DNA of 55,008 nucleotides from Treponema sp. (GCA_017629095.1 JAGBXW010000097.1:1-55008), one strand, 5' to 3'. Shown: positions 8,600 to 17,505, counted from the first letter of the stretch. Notes: generated from the sequence alone by a model not told the origin. Made by a program: numbers and translations.

Positions 8600-8757
8600 C
8601 TTTTGACTGGTGGTTTGTTTTATAGATTGCAAGAGCAACACAATCACCGCAGTTTCTACAGAAACATGTAGTTGCACACACTGCATGTTCTGATTTTCTG
8701 CATCCTCCTCTCCTTTTTTGTGAGGGCTTGGTAAGTTTTACCAGGCCCTCTTTTTTT
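8600..8757 (+). ncRNA. Candidate small RNA or orphan terminated transcript
   Basis: No gene reads into the strong plus-strand terminator at 8722-8757; the nearest upstream gene points away. The stretch before it contains an imperfect inverted repeat (CAGAAACATG near 8657 with CATGTTCTG near 8687) and a C-rich run, CCTCCTCTCC (8703-8712), complementary to Shine-Dalgarno sequences. A TTGACT (8603-8608) lies upstream, but the nearest -10-like TATAGA (8621-8626) is too close for a normal promoter. No convincing small ORF is present. The 5' end is a guess. Alternatively the terminator simply insulates the flagellar promoter from readthrough. Confidence 0.3.
8722..8757 (+). terminator. Strong Rho-independent terminator with no obvious upstream gene
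   Basis: Arms 8722-8734 (GAGGGCTTGGTAA) and 8738-8750 (TTACCAGGCCCTC) pair over 13 positions with one U-G wobble, followed by seven Ts (8751-8757). There is no matching A-run on the left side, so it works only in the plus direction. It sits 14 bases before the flagellar promoter. Confidence 0.85.
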
Positions 8758-8770
8758 ATATATTTCCCTT

Positions 8771-8796
8771 TAAATTTGAGCTATTTCTGCCGATAT
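8771..8796 (+). promoter_or_regulatory. Sigma-28 (FliA/WhiG-type) flagellar promoter
   Basis: TAAATTTG (8771-8778), a 10-base spacer and GCCGATAT (8789-8796) closely match the sigma-28 consensus TAAAGTTT-N11-GCCGATAA. It is positioned to drive flgN-flgK-flgL-fliW-csrA. The predicted transcript start, near 8803, rules out an ATG at 8801 as the flgN start and supports ATG 8834. Confidence 0.8.
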
Positions 8797-8833
8797 AATA
8801 ATGAAGAATTATGGATTCATGGAGGATGCCTTT

Positions 8834-9331
8834 ATGGACAAGAAGGCAGCTGCAGATTTGCTAGCTATCCTGACTTCCCAGAATGAGATGCTTGACTCAA
8901 TGATTGAGTTGCAAAAGCTTGTTCGTCAGGCGGTTACAGAAAAAAATTGGGTTGATTTGGATACTACCCTCTTTAAACTCAATGAATTGACGGAGAATTT
9001 TACTCAATTGGAGGCAAAGCGGGAAGAGTTTTGTTGCCAGATTTGTGGTGTCTCTGGTTCACAGCCGGTGCCAAGTATGCATCAGGTATCCACAATGCTT
9101 CCAGAAGATTTGCGTCCCTTGGTAAAGGATGTGCTTCATCAGGTGCGACGAAAATTGTCTATTTCCAAGGTGGAAAATGACGCCCTGAACGATTACATAG
9201 GGATTACAAAGGAATTTTTACAGGAAGTTTTTGATTCAGTAATCCCAAAAAATCGTAATACAGTGTATTCTAGCACTGGCTCTGTCATTAAGCCAGTTCC
9301 AGAAAACCTGTTGTTTAATACCGTATTATAA
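8834..9331 (+). CDS. flgN: FlgN-like flagellar export chaperone
   Basis: This 165-residue, largely helical protein stands directly before flgK. FlgN chaperones the hook-filament junction proteins FlgK and FlgL to the export gate. The visible pattern is a long N-terminal amphipathic helix (LLAILTSQNEMLDSMIELQ), a charged middle, and a C-terminal helix ending in a disordered tail. ATG 8834 is used because GGAGG (8821-8825) precedes it at eight bases and because the sigma-28 promoter leaves the earlier ATGs at 8801 and 8819 at or before a usable leader. The assignment relies partly on position, since FlgN sequences are poorly conserved. Confidence 0.72.
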   Translation: MDKKAAADLLAILTSQNEMLDSMIELQKLVRQAVTEKNWVDLDTTLFKLNELTENFTQLEAKREEFCCQICGVSGSQPVPSMHQVSTMLPEDLRPLVKDVLHQVRRKLSISKVENDALNDYIGITKEFLQEVFDSVIPKNRNTVYSSTGSVIKPVPENLLFNTVL

Positions 9332-9346
9332 TTAAAGGAGTATAGG

Positions 9347-11236
9347 ATGGCTTCTTCATTTGCAGGAATTGAATTAGGTAAGCGCAGTCTCATGGCTCAG
9401 ACTACTTCCATTGAAACTGCTGGTCACAACATCGCAAACGCCGACACAGAAGGTTATTCACGCCAGCGTGTACACTTGCGTCAGTTTGAGCCCTTGTATC
9501 GCCCAGACTTGACTCGTGCTGAACGTCCTGGTCAGATTGGTCAGGGAGTAAGCGTGGAAAGCATTACCCGTGTGCGTGACGAGATGCTGGAGTCCCGCAT
9601 TGTTGCCCAGACAAATCAGGAGTCCTACTGGTCTACCCGTGAAAAATATTACGTCATGCTGGAGCAGATTTACAATGAGCCCCAGGACGTATCCATCCGC
9701 TCCAATATGGACAGCTACTGGCAGTCTTGGCAGGAATTGTCCCTGTATCCTGAGTCTCAGGCAGCTCGTCAGGCCATCGTTTCCCGTGGAGAGACCTTGG
9801 TAAATTCTATCCGTCAGCGTGAAAATAGCCTTGCAGGAATCGGAACCCTGTTGAATGGAGATATCGAAGCCACCGTACAGCAGGTAAATAACTATACAAA
9901 GCAGATTGCAGATTTGAACACAGAAATTGTCCGTGTTCGTGCTATGGGAGACAGTCCCAACGACTTGCTGGACCGCCGTGATTTGATGGTGGAAAAGCTT
10001 TCTTCTTTAGTAAATGTTACCACCGACCAGCGTGATGCTGATGAGTTCATGGTGCATCTTGACGGTCAGGTACTGGTGCAGGGGGGGGTAGCCCGTACCT
10101 TTGATACTATTTCTCCTACAGATAACAATACCTACAGCCAGGTAGTGTGGTCTGACACTGGTAACTTGGCTCAGATTTCTGGCGGTTCTCTGGGAGCCTT
10201 GATTGAGCTTCGTGATGTGGATGTTCGCAACGAATTGCAGGAGCTGAACACCATGACCATGAACTTTGCCGACTTGGTAAATGATATCCATCGTAATGCT
10301 GTAGGTGCCAACAATACTACTGGACTTGATTTCTTTGTTCAGCAGCCCTTTGTTACCGATGTGGCTGGTAACTTTGACCGCAACGGAGATGGTGTGGAAG
10401 ACTCATCCTATATTTTCCGCCTCTCTGGTACCCATGCACTGAATCCTCAGGAGCAGGTTGGTTTTGAGGGAACTATTACCATTGCTGGTAAAAATGGCAA
10501 TATCGATGTGCCTTACTATCCCACAGATACTGTAGAATCAGTAATTGCTCGCATCAACGATTCTGACGGTGAGGTAAAAGCCTACCTTGATCGCAATAAT
10601 CATTTGGTATTGAAGGCTACCACAGCCCAGGATCCTACAAATCCTGACTTTGTGATTCGTCATGTAGAGGATTCTGGTCATTTCTTGGCTGGATACTCTG
10701 GAATCTTGTCTGGTTCTGGGGCTGCAAATGCGTATGATTTTGCTCAGCCCAACGCTGTAAATGCATTGGCAGGAGCTGGTACTGAAAATGGAGCTCAATA
10801 TGCTGTTTCTCCTGTACACAATCCTTCCGCCTACATTGCCGTAAATCCTGCCATTGCCAGTGATGTGCTGTCTGTGGCTTCCTCCTTCCCAGCTGGTTCT
10901 GGTTATGGTGAAAACGGTGATAGCTCTGCTGCCACTGAAATTGCTTCAATCCGCAATTCCCAGGTAATGATTGGTCGCTACCGCACCTTGGATGACTATT
11001 TTGCTGAGTCTGTTACCAATGTGGGACTAAAAGGAGAGCAGGCTGAAATCAATCTGTTGAGTCAGCAGACTGTTATGGAAGACCTTCGGACATTACGGGA
11101 TTCCATTTCTGGTGTCAACATCGATGAGGAGTTGGCAGACATTATCAAGTTCCAGCACGGCTATAATGCTTCAGCCCGTTACATCACTGTAATCGATGAA
11201 TTGCTGGATACTGTTATCAATAGACTCGGGGTATAA
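9347..11236 (+). CDS. flgK: Flagellar hook-associated protein 1
   Basis: FlgK is the first hook-filament junction protein; in spirochetes it sits at the base of the periplasmic flagellar filament. The N-terminal D0 region is canonical (GIELGKRSLMAQTTSIETAG, then HNIANADTEGYSRQRV). The C-terminal D0 ends with NIDEELADIIKFQHGYNASA and RYITVIDELLDTVINRLGV. The middle (about residues 330-520) is the variable exposed domain. The length of 629 residues is normal to slightly long for spirochetes. AAAGGAG lies upstream of ATG 9347, and flgL follows 18 bases after the stop. Confidence 0.97.
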   Translation: MASSFAGIELGKRSLMAQTTSIETAGHNIANADTEGYSRQRVHLRQFEPLYRPDLTRAERPGQIGQGVSVESITRVRDEMLESRIVAQTNQESYWSTREKYYVMLEQIYNEPQDVSIRSNMDSYWQSWQELSLYPESQAARQAIVSRGETLVNSIRQRENSLAGIGTLLNGDIEATVQQVNNYTKQIADLNTEIVRVRAMGDSPNDLLDRRDLMVEKLSSLVNVTTDQRDADEFMVHLDGQVLVQGGVARTFDTISPTDNNTYSQVVWSDTGNLAQISGGSLGALIELRDVDVRNELQELNTMTMNFADLVNDIHRNAVGANNTTGLDFFVQQPFVTDVAGNFDRNGDGVEDSSYIFRLSGTHALNPQEQVGFEGTITIAGKNGNIDVPYYPTDTVESVIARINDSDGEVKAYLDRNNHLVLKATTAQDPTNPDFVIRHVEDSGHFLAGYSGILSGSGAANAYDFAQPNAVNALAGAGTENGAQYAVSPVHNPSAYIAVNPAIASDVLSVASSFPAGSGYGENGDSSAATEIASIRNSQVMIGRYRTLDDYFAESVTNVGLKGEQAEINLLSQQTVMEDLRTLRDSISGVNIDEELADIIKFQHGYNASARYITVIDELLDTVINRLGV

Positions 11237-11254
11237 ACCCAAAGGAAATAGAAG

Positions 11255-12499
11255 ATGAGAAGAGTTAGTTCTGCAATGATGAATAATGACCTGCAGGGAA
11301 GCTTGCGATTGCAGGAGTCCCGCCAGGCACGAGTAAATAATCAGCTCAGTAGCCAGCAGCGACTTCAGTCTCTGCGGGAAGATCCCTTGGCTGCAGGCCA
11401 TTTGGTTCGCTACCAGTCATATCTTGGACGTGTTCAGACCTTTGAGAAAAATGCTCAGGTACTTACTGATCGTTTGGCCTTGACTGAAGGCTACATGGAT
11501 CAGTCCTTGGAAATCATGCATCGTGTCCGTGAGTTGGCTATTACTGGGGCTAACGGAACATATACACCAGAGGACATGCAGAACATGGCTGCTGAGGTAG
11601 ATGAGTTGCTGGAGGAATTGGTTCAAAATGCCAATGCCACTGGTCCCGATGGAAATTCATTGTTTGCAGGAACAAGAACAAACCGCACCGCCTTTGATGT
11701 TGAAATGGCCACCGTTCCTGGAGCCTCCGAGCCAAAGATTGCTGCAGTTCGCTACAATGGTAATGTGGCAGGAAATAAGGTTGAAGTGGATGAAAATGCA
11801 TACCTCGAAACTTCTTCTGCAGGAAACAAGGTATTCTGGTCTCAGCCCCAGGAATTGTATTCTAGCCGTGATGCTTCCGCCTTCCGTGTAAGTGCTGATG
11901 GTGTTATTTCCGTAGATGGCCATGAAATTGCCTTGAATGCTGGAGATAACGTGTATGCCATCGTTGCCAAAATCAACGATTCTGGTGCAGCGGTAAAGGC
12001 TTCTATCGACCCTGTAACCTTTGGTTTGAATCTTCAGACCACCGATTCCCGTCAGTTGTGGTTGGAAGATTTGTCTGGAACCACCCTTAACGATCTTGGT
12101 CTTATTAAGGATGCAAGTCAGCAGCCTCCCTACAATTTGGGAGATAGTGTTCGTGTTTCCGGTGGTTCACTTTTTGATAGTGTTATTGCCCTTCGAGATG
12201 CTCTGTTGACTGGAGACCAAGAAGCTATCGGTGGCCGTGTCCTTGGTGGAATTGACGGTTCTGTAAGCAACTTGGTTGCTCGCATTGCTGAATCTGGTTC
12301 CGAGTACGAGAGAGCCATGCAGAATGTTTCTCGTAACTCTTTGACTGCCTTAAATGTTACTTCTATGATTAGCCGAGAAGGTGACTTAGACTTTACCAAG
12401 GCAATCACTGATATGAAGATGATGGAGTATGTTCAGCAGGCAACCTTGAGCAATGCTGCAAAGTTATATTCAAGCACCTTGTTGAACTATCTCAGATAG
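11255..12499 (+). CDS. flgL: Flagellar hook-associated protein 3
   Basis: FlgL is the second junction protein between hook and filament. The N-terminus (MRRVSSAMMNNDLQGSLRLQ) and the C-terminal helix (ITDMKMMEYVQQATLSNAAK, ending SSTLLNYLR) are the flagellin-like D0/D1 coiled-coil regions. The middle carries the exposed variable domain. At 414 residues it has the usual spirochete length. The gene is followed nine bases later by fliW, matching the flgKL-fliW-csrA order seen in Borrelia and other bacteria. Confidence 0.95.
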   Translation: MRRVSSAMMNNDLQGSLRLQESRQARVNNQLSSQQRLQSLREDPLAAGHLVRYQSYLGRVQTFEKNAQVLTDRLALTEGYMDQSLEIMHRVRELAITGANGTYTPEDMQNMAAEVDELLEELVQNANATGPDGNSLFAGTRTNRTAFDVEMATVPGASEPKIAAVRYNGNVAGNKVEVDENAYLETSSAGNKVFWSQPQELYSSRDASAFRVSADGVISVDGHEIALNAGDNVYAIVAKINDSGAAVKASIDPVTFGLNLQTTDSRQLWLEDLSGTTLNDLGLIKDASQQPPYNLGDSVRVSGGSLFDSVIALRDALLTGDQEAIGGRVLGGIDGSVSNLVARIAESGSEYERAMQNVSRNSLTALNVTSMISREGDLDFTKAITDMKMMEYVQQATLSNAAKLYSSTLLNYLR

Positions 12500-12508
12500 G
12501 AAGAGTAA

Positions 12509-12955
12509 ATGCAAGTAGAAACAAAGGCCAAAGGCGTAATTACAGTAGACGATAGTCAAAAACTCATTTTTCCAGAAGGTTTGTTTGGTTTTGAGCAGTT
12601 CACGGAATATGTATTGTTCGAGTCTGAATATGAGCCCTTCTTTTGGCTTCAGTCAACGGAAAAGAAAGCCTTGGCCTTTCTCGTTGTGGACCCTTTTTTG
12701 ATTTGCAGCGACTACGAGCTAGACGTGGACGACAAGGTTCTTTCTTGGATTGGGGTGTCTTCTCCAGCTGATGTCTTTGTACTTTCTATCGTTACTGTTC
12801 CTGCTGCTGGTTCTCCCATCACCATCAACTTACAAGGACCAATTATTGTTAACAAGAAGAATAATAATTGTATGCAGGTAGTAGTTTCTGACTCGCGGTG
12901 GGGAACTAAGCACGATATTCTGGAAGAAATGAAAAAACGGGGGAATTTATGCTGA
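12509..12955 (+). CDS. fliW: Flagellar assembly factor FliW
   Basis: FliW binds flagellin and, when flagellin is scarce, binds and inhibits CsrA; this links flagellin translation to filament export. The 148-residue protein shows the FliW pattern: the opening [19 protein letters not shown], then [20 protein letters not shown] shortened to ALAFLVVDP, and near the end a conserved [12 protein letters not shown]. It overlaps csrA by seven bases, so the two are likely translationally coupled. GGAAGAG precedes ATG 12509. Confidence 0.95.
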   Translation: MQVETKAKGVITVDDSQKLIFPEGLFGFEQFTEYVLFESEYEPFFWLQSTEKKALAFLVVDPFLICSDYELDVDDKVLSWIGVSSPADVFVLSIVTVPAAGSPITINLQGPIIVNKKNNNCMQVVVSDSRWGTKHDILEEMKKRGNLC

Positions 12956-13167
12956 TACTCTCCCGTAAAATGAACCAGAAAATCAAGATTGGTGAAGAAA
13001 TTACAGTCACAATTATTGAGATTCGTGGTGATCAAGTGAAGATTGGTGTAGAAGCGCCTAAGAATGTAAAGGTTTTTCGGCAAGAAATCTTCAATGCCAT
13101 TCAGATAGAAAACCAAGCAGCTGTATCTCCAGAGAATATTGGAGCATTATCCCATTTGTTTGGCTAG
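12949..13167 (+). CDS. csrA: Carbon storage regulator, RNA-binding protein
   Basis: CsrA is a dimeric RNA-binding protein that blocks translation at GGA-containing leaders, classically that of flagellin. The 72 residues begin [15 protein letters not shown] and contain [19 protein letters not shown] and FRQEIF, including the RNA-contacting N-terminal strand and the later V-x-V-x-R-x-E-I segment. The start lies inside the end of fliW. It is the last gene of the sigma-28 operon and is followed by a bidirectional terminator. Confidence 0.97.
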   Translation: MLILSRKMNQKIKIGEEITVTIIEIRGDQVKIGVEAPKNVKVFRQEIFNAIQIENQAAVSPENIGALSHLFG

Positions 13168-13200
13168 TATGTTTATCTTGCATATTTTTTATTTAGGTTT

Positions 13201-13255
13201 AAAAAAAAGGGCTTACCTTCTGAATTAATTTCAGAGTGTAAGCCTTTTGTTTTAC
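13201..13255. terminator. Bidirectional Rho-independent terminator
   Basis: The outer arms AAAAGGGCTTAC (13205-13216) and GTAAGCCTTTT (13238-13248) pair with one bulge, and an inner CTTCTGAA/TTCAGAG stem extends the hairpin. TTTTGTTTT follows on the plus side, and an A8 run (13201-13208) gives a T-run on the minus side. It can end both the csrA transcript and the convergent partner-switching operon. Confidence 0.85.
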
Positions 13256-13281
13256 GTATAAAATGAAATCTCTCGATGGAG

Positions 13282-13833
13282 TTATTCTCCTTCAGCTCTG
13301 ATTCCGTGGCGACGTTGCTGGAATTTTTTTAACATGGCAACTGAATTGCGCTTTCCGTTGTAGACAAAGCCTCCATCCCAATATTCCAATGCAGCGAACA
13401 AGGCATTTCCTCCGTCTTGATCATCGCTACGATTTGTTCTAAAGGAAACAAAATTAGCCAATTCGTCGTAATTTTGGTTATGGAGACAATCTAAACGCTT
13501 TCTGTTGAATTCGTTCCATTTTTCCATATCCTTAAATCCTTCACCTTCATCCTCTACAATGAGGTGCGCGTGGGTAGGACTAAAGGAATACCAAATACGA
13601 ACCTTCTTGTTAATGTCGCAATCGTTGCCGTGCTTAACAGCGTTCTTGATAACCTCGCTAATCTGTTGTTCTAGAAGGTTAATTTCCTTGATCTCAAGGG
13701 GGGCGGACTGTACAATCAAGAGCGTAAAGTATCTGATTTGACGATAATCTGAAGGAAATTCCTTAAAAAACATATTTGTTTTGTCGAACAATGCATCGTT
13801 TTCGTCAGAACGTAATTCCTTAATTTGTTCCAT
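13282..13833 (-). CDS. Anti-sigma-type serine kinase (HATPase, RsbW/SpoIIAB-like)
   Basis: This 183-residue GHKL-fold protein carries an N-box (VIKNAVKHGND) and a G1 box (VEDEGEGFKD), the ATP-binding motifs of RsbW/SpoIIAB kinases. Such kinases bind a target (often a sigma factor) and phosphorylate the STAS antagonist. A GTG at 13851 overlaps the preceding stop, but ATG 13833 is preferred because AAGGAAAGG lies just upstream. It is the last of six co-directional genes. No sigma factor gene follows, so its target is not evident here. Confidence 0.82.
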   Translation of the reverse strand: MEQIKELRSDENDALFDKTNMFFKEFPSDYRQIRYFTLLIVQSAPLEIKEINLLEQQISEVIKNAVKHGNDCDINKKVRIWYSFSPTHAHLIVEDEGEGFKDMEKWNEFNRKRLDCLHNQNYDELANFVSFRTNRSDDQDGGNALFAALEYWDGGFVYNGKRNSVAMLKKFQQRRHGIRAEGE

Positions 13834-13843
13834 GTCCCTTTCC

Positions 13844-14182
13844 TTATTCACTGAGAGCTAAAATAGCTTCTTCTACACTGTTAGAAATGGGGAAATAGCC
13901 CATTAACTTGGTTAATTCAATAACCTTCTTTACAGAGCCATGAACATTAGAAATAGATAGCTTTAAATTCATTTTTTTTATGGTGGAGCAAATGAAAATC
14001 AAGGCTCCGATTCCAGATGAATCAATGTAATCTACTTGTTCAAGATTTATGATAAATTTTTTAACATTTTTTTCCAGCATTTTCATTACAAGCTCTTTTA
14101 ACTTGTAAGAGTTGTACAAATCCATTTCGCCGTTTACATCGATGATGTAAATCTCACCATTTTTACGTATTTTTAGTTCCAT
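13844..14182 (-). CDS. STAS-domain anti-sigma factor antagonist (RsbV/SpoIIAA-like)
   Basis: This 112-residue single STAS domain has the phosphorylation motif YIDSSGIGALIFI near residues 55-68, with a serine at the site that the partner kinase modifies. In partner switching, the unphosphorylated form frees the kinase's target. A clean AGGAGG precedes ATG 14182. The gene sits between the PP2C phosphatase (14-base gap) and the kinase gene, the classic three-part order. Confidence 0.88.
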   Translation of the reverse strand: MELKIRKNGEIYIIDVNGEMDLYNSYKLKELVMKMLEKNVKKFIINLEQVDYIDSSGIGALIFICSTIKKMNLKLSISNVHGSVKKVIELTKLMGYFPISNSVEEAILALSE

Positions 14183-14196
14183 AGATTCCTCCTTGT

Positions 14197-15837
14197 TTAT
14201 TGGACTTTGATAACCAGCAAGGTTTGGTCGTCATGCTGTGTATCAATTCCTGTGAATTTAATAATATCAGATTTAACAGCCTCTGCGATTTCTTTTCCAG
14301 ATAGATGTTTATTTTGAATGATTACTTCCAATAATCTATCCTTGGAATATTGTGTACCACAGTTATTTGGGGCTTCTATAACGCCATCGGTATAGGATAT
14401 AATTATATCATTAGTTTGAAGTGTAAAATCCTTATCTTGGTATAGTGTCTTTTTTTCAACACCAACAGGATCGCTCATATCAGAAATTTTTTCAAACTGT
14501 TGGGTGGTTGCACGGTATACAAGGATGGGAATCGTTCCACCAGTGGCAATTTGAACCTTCTTTTTCTCTGTATCGTAATTAATGAGAGAAACGCTGGCAA
14601 AGTGGTCAATATTTGTTTCACTGGCAATTCCCCTGTTTGCCCAAGACAGAATTGTAGCTGCACTTTGAGTTGTGTTTACCGTTAGTCTCAGCATTGCCCT
14701 CAACATCACCATAACGAGTAATGAGGTCATTCCCTTTCCGGCAATGTCAGCTACTACAAAAGAAATTCTATCCTTCCGTGCAGGAATAATGTCGTAGTAG
14801 TCGCCACAAATACCATCTGCAATGCGTTGGAAAGCTCCCAAAGAAAGACCAGGAATGCTTGGTAAAAGCTTTGGTGGCAGTGTTGACTGTAATTTGCAGG
14901 CAATATTACTTTCTTTTGTCAGTTCAGCATATTCCATAACTTCCTGATAGGAATAAATAATCTTGATGGCGGCACTGGCATAATCACTTAAAGTAGCTGC
15001 GATGTGGTATTCTTTGTGAGAAAAGGCTTCTTCCCCATAACGACGAGCTACAGCTGCCACACCAATAACAGTTTCTTTAATTTTAAGTGGTATAAAGATA
15101 TAGCTACCACACCTTAAAAAATCTTCTGGTCCATTTTGGACAATACGACTATCAGAAAGGGGATCCGTAATCAATTCTCCACGGCCACTACAAGCAACGG
15201 CACCAAATATTGTTTCGTTTAGAGGGAATTGAGCAAAACGGAAATTGGTTTCTACCCGAATAGGTTTGTGAGGCAAATCCTCTGGAAGTCCATAGGGGGG
15301 TGGAAAATCTCCAGATAGGGATTTTACTGCAAGAACATCTTCAAATCCGTCAACTAAAAGTATGGCTCCACCGTGGGCCTGTGTTTCCCGGATGAGGCAT
15401 TCGTTGACCTTATCTAGCAAAGACATGATATCTGCATTTTGCGTTAGAGCTTCGGAAGCTACGATGGTAAAATCTTTTCCTGTTTCCAATAATGTCACTG
15501 ATGTTGTGAAATCTGTATCTAGTTCAGCTGTGTCCTGTATTTCTTCTTGCTGTTCTAGTATTTTTTTCTCTTCATGTATCCGTGGTTTTGTGATACGATT
15601 TGCTACTGCTGCAGCCAGCATGATTATGGTAGAACAGGCGAACACTATGGATATGGGAAGAATCATTGGATTTACTATAGTGTACACTGATGCAAGGCTT
15701 ACAAGAATTAAACAAAGGATGTGGAGTGTTAGTACTACGGGGTGATACCGTTCCCTGTTTGCTGCTAATATTACAATGGTAACAAAAGCAGCTCCAGTTG
15801 CTACCAAGAGGGGGAGGTATGCAAAACTGTCATTCAT
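14197..15837 (-). CDS. Membrane PP2C serine phosphatase with GAF domain (RsbU/SpoIIE-like)
   Basis: A 546-residue signalling phosphatase. The first 95 or so residues hold about three hydrophobic segments, so it is membrane-anchored. A GAF-like sensor domain follows (about 125-290). The C-terminal PP2C domain shows GDYYDIIP, VADIAGKGM, ISYTDGVIEA and HDDQTLLVI, which include the metal-binding aspartates. It should dephosphorylate the STAS protein encoded next. CGGAG precedes ATG 15837, and the gap to the upstream ParB-like gene is 27 bases. The signal it senses is unknown. Confidence 0.88.
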   Translation of the reverse strand: MNDSFAYLPLLVATGAAFVTIVILAANRERYHPVVLTLHILCLILVSLASVYTIVNPMILPISIVFACSTIIMLAAAVANRITKPRIHEEKKILEQQEEIQDTAELDTDFTTSVTLLETGKDFTIVASEALTQNADIMSLLDKVNECLIRETQAHGGAILLVDGFEDVLAVKSLSGDFPPPYGLPEDLPHKPIRVETNFRFAQFPLNETIFGAVACSGRGELITDPLSDSRIVQNGPEDFLRCGSYIFIPLKIKETVIGVAAVARRYGEEAFSHKEYHIAATLSDYASAAIKIIYSYQEVMEYAELTKESNIACKLQSTLPPKLLPSIPGLSLGAFQRIADGICGDYYDIIPARKDRISFVVADIAGKGMTSLLVMVMLRAMLRLTVNTTQSAATILSWANRGIASETNIDHFASVSLINYDTEKKKVQIATGGTIPILVYRATTQQFEKISDMSDPVGVEKKTLYQDKDFTLQTNDIIISYTDGVIEAPNNCGTQYSKDRLLEVIIQNKHLSGKEIAEAVKSDIIKFTGIDTQHDDQTLLVIKVQ

Positions 15838-15864
15838 TGTAAACTCCGAGAAATACCATAATTA

Positions 15865-16800
15865 TTATAGTTTATCATCGAACTGTTGAGTCGTCAAGGA
15901 GCGTTTTTTTAAGAAAGAATGAAGCTTTCGGATAAATCTTTTAAAAAAACCGGTGCCATATTCTTGGGTAAAGCTATAGGCTGCTACCTGAAGACTATAA
16001 TCATTGCCAAATTTTTGTTTTAGTTCATCCCAATATTTTATCAACCACACATACATGTCTGCGGGAGTACGTCCCTTGAATTTTCGCAGTATTTTTTGCT
16101 GTTTAATAACATGGATAACAGGCTGATATACATTTTCATACCATGATGTGATGGCTTCTGAGAGGCTAATTTCCTCTGTCTTGTTTTGGTTAATATAATA
16201 TTTGTGAATGAGCAGGTGATGATAGATAACATCATACTGTCCAGTTGCAGTAAAATCTAAGTTCCAATCCTCTGTAATGTCTCCGTAGTGGGTTTCGCCA
16301 TAAAAGACCCGCTTTTCATATTGGATTACTTGACGAATCATGTGCTTGGGAGAAGAGCCTGGTTTGAGCTTGATTTCACTTTGTAAACTTACCACTTCTG
16401 CATCGATGTCGGCGATTCCCTGGGATTTTGCCACAGAGACACGATGGTTGCCATCACGCACAAAATAAAGTCCACCAAGTTCGTAGAGGCTTATGGGAGG
16501 AAGAATAACATCTTCTAGATGAGCGCGGTGAATATTTTCCCACCGTTGTTTTAGATGGAGATTTTTGGGAAAAAAATGATTGTCAAAATCATGATACCGG
16601 CCCTCACTTCCTACAATGAGTTCAACGGGAATTGTTTGCATTCCCTGGTATACTTCTGCCGTAGGCTTCAACATCTTTTTCACATCATCTAATGAAAGAA
16701 GTTGTGTTTCTTCGGGATTCAAAAAGTGTTGCAATTCATTGAAGAGGGCCTTGTTTCTGGCCTTGGCAAAATCTTCTTGGGATTGTGAGTTATACGCCAT
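15865..16800 (-). CDS. ParB/sulfiredoxin-fold domain protein of unknown role
   Basis: A 311-residue protein with a ParB-like N-terminal region: a VELIVGSEGRY stretch and, near residues 115-130, the signature LYFVRDGNHRVSVAKSQG. DGNHR-S corresponds to the nucleotide-binding and catalytic loop of the ParB/Srx fold. No ParB helix-turn-helix is obvious; the C-terminal half is a helical region with many aromatic and basic residues. ATG 16800 is chosen because it overlaps the metallophosphoesterase stop by 11 bases; the longer frame to 16917 would overlap that gene heavily. It may be a regulator, but no operator or parS-like site was seen. Confidence 0.6.
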   Translation of the reverse strand: MAYNSQSQEDFAKARNKALFNELQHFLNPEETQLLSLDDVKKMLKPTAEVYQGMQTIPVELIVGSEGRYHDFDNHFFPKNLHLKQRWENIHRAHLEDVILPPISLYELGGLYFVRDGNHRVSVAKSQGIADIDAEVVSLQSEIKLKPGSSPKHMIRQVIQYEKRVFYGETHYGDITEDWNLDFTATGQYDVIYHHLLIHKYYINQNKTEEISLSEAITSWYENVYQPVIHVIKQQKILRKFKGRTPADMYVWLIKYWDELKQKFGNDYSLQVAAYSFTQEYGTGFFKRFIRKLHSFLKKRSLTTQQFDDKL

Positions 16801-17494
16801 CCTTGTGGGCACTCCAAGGAATATCAAGGATGTAATGGCTGAAAACATTGATGATTTCAGTCTGATGGTATTTTGTGATTCGTGATTCTTGCAAATCGTA
16901 AAGGTGGATATGACCATGAAGCATATAGCGTGGTTTGAATTTCTTCAAGAACCAGCGAAAACAAGCAAATCCCCTATGGCACGGATCTTCTTTGTCTTGC
17001 AGGTGGCGGGGAGGGGAGTGGGTCAGAAAAATGTCGAGGTATCGGCCATACCGTAGCTTGTTGTATAGCAACCTGGGAAGGAGACGCAAAAGCTTGAGCT
17101 TCATGGCTCTATCGCTGTATTGGCACAATCCCTTATTGTATTTAATGGAACCAGAGGCTCCCACGACTAATAAGGGGTGGCTCGGAACTGAAGTTGGAAT
17201 AGTAAGAGCCTTAAAGCCAGCATAATTTGCTCCACCAGAAACAGAATCTAGCCCTAAATTATTAATGGTACTGTCAGAAGCCCCAAAGGATTTATGAAAT
17301 AGATGGAATTCGTTGAGATTGTGATTACCAAAAACAAAGTAGGTTGGGAGGTTTAAGGATGAAACAATGAAATCGATGTATTCCATGGGGAGATCCCCTG
17401 CACAAAATACAAACTCTACGTCGGAAAATCGTTCCTTTACTGAATTGCTGTATACCAAAGGATCGATTTGATCCGACACACAGAGTATTTTCAT
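16790..17494 (-). CDS. Calcineurin-like metallophosphoesterase
   Basis: A 234-residue metallophosphoesterase. Its motifs are SDQIDP near the N-terminus, CAGDLP, FGNHN, LTHSPP and LHGHIH, covering the family's metal ligands. In motif I the usual D-x-H reads D-Q-I, so one metal-binding histidine is replaced; this occurs in some subfamilies and may alter metal use or activity. It lies 11 bases after the TPR gene and overlaps the ParB-like gene. The substrate (nucleotide, phospholipid or phosphoprotein) cannot be inferred. Confidence 0.85.
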   Translation of the reverse strand: MKILCVSDQIDPLVYSNSVKERFSDVEFVFCAGDLPMEYIDFIVSSLNLPTYFVFGNHNLNEFHLFHKSFGASDSTINNLGLDSVSGGANYAGFKALTIPTSVPSHPLLVVGASGSIKYNKGLCQYSDRAMKLKLLRLLPRLLYNKLRYGRYLDIFLTHSPPRHLQDKEDPCHRGFACFRWFLKKFKPRYMLHGHIHLYDLQESRITKYHQTEIINVFSHYILDIPWSAHKDGV

Positions 17495-17505
17495 GGCTTT
17501 GGGCC

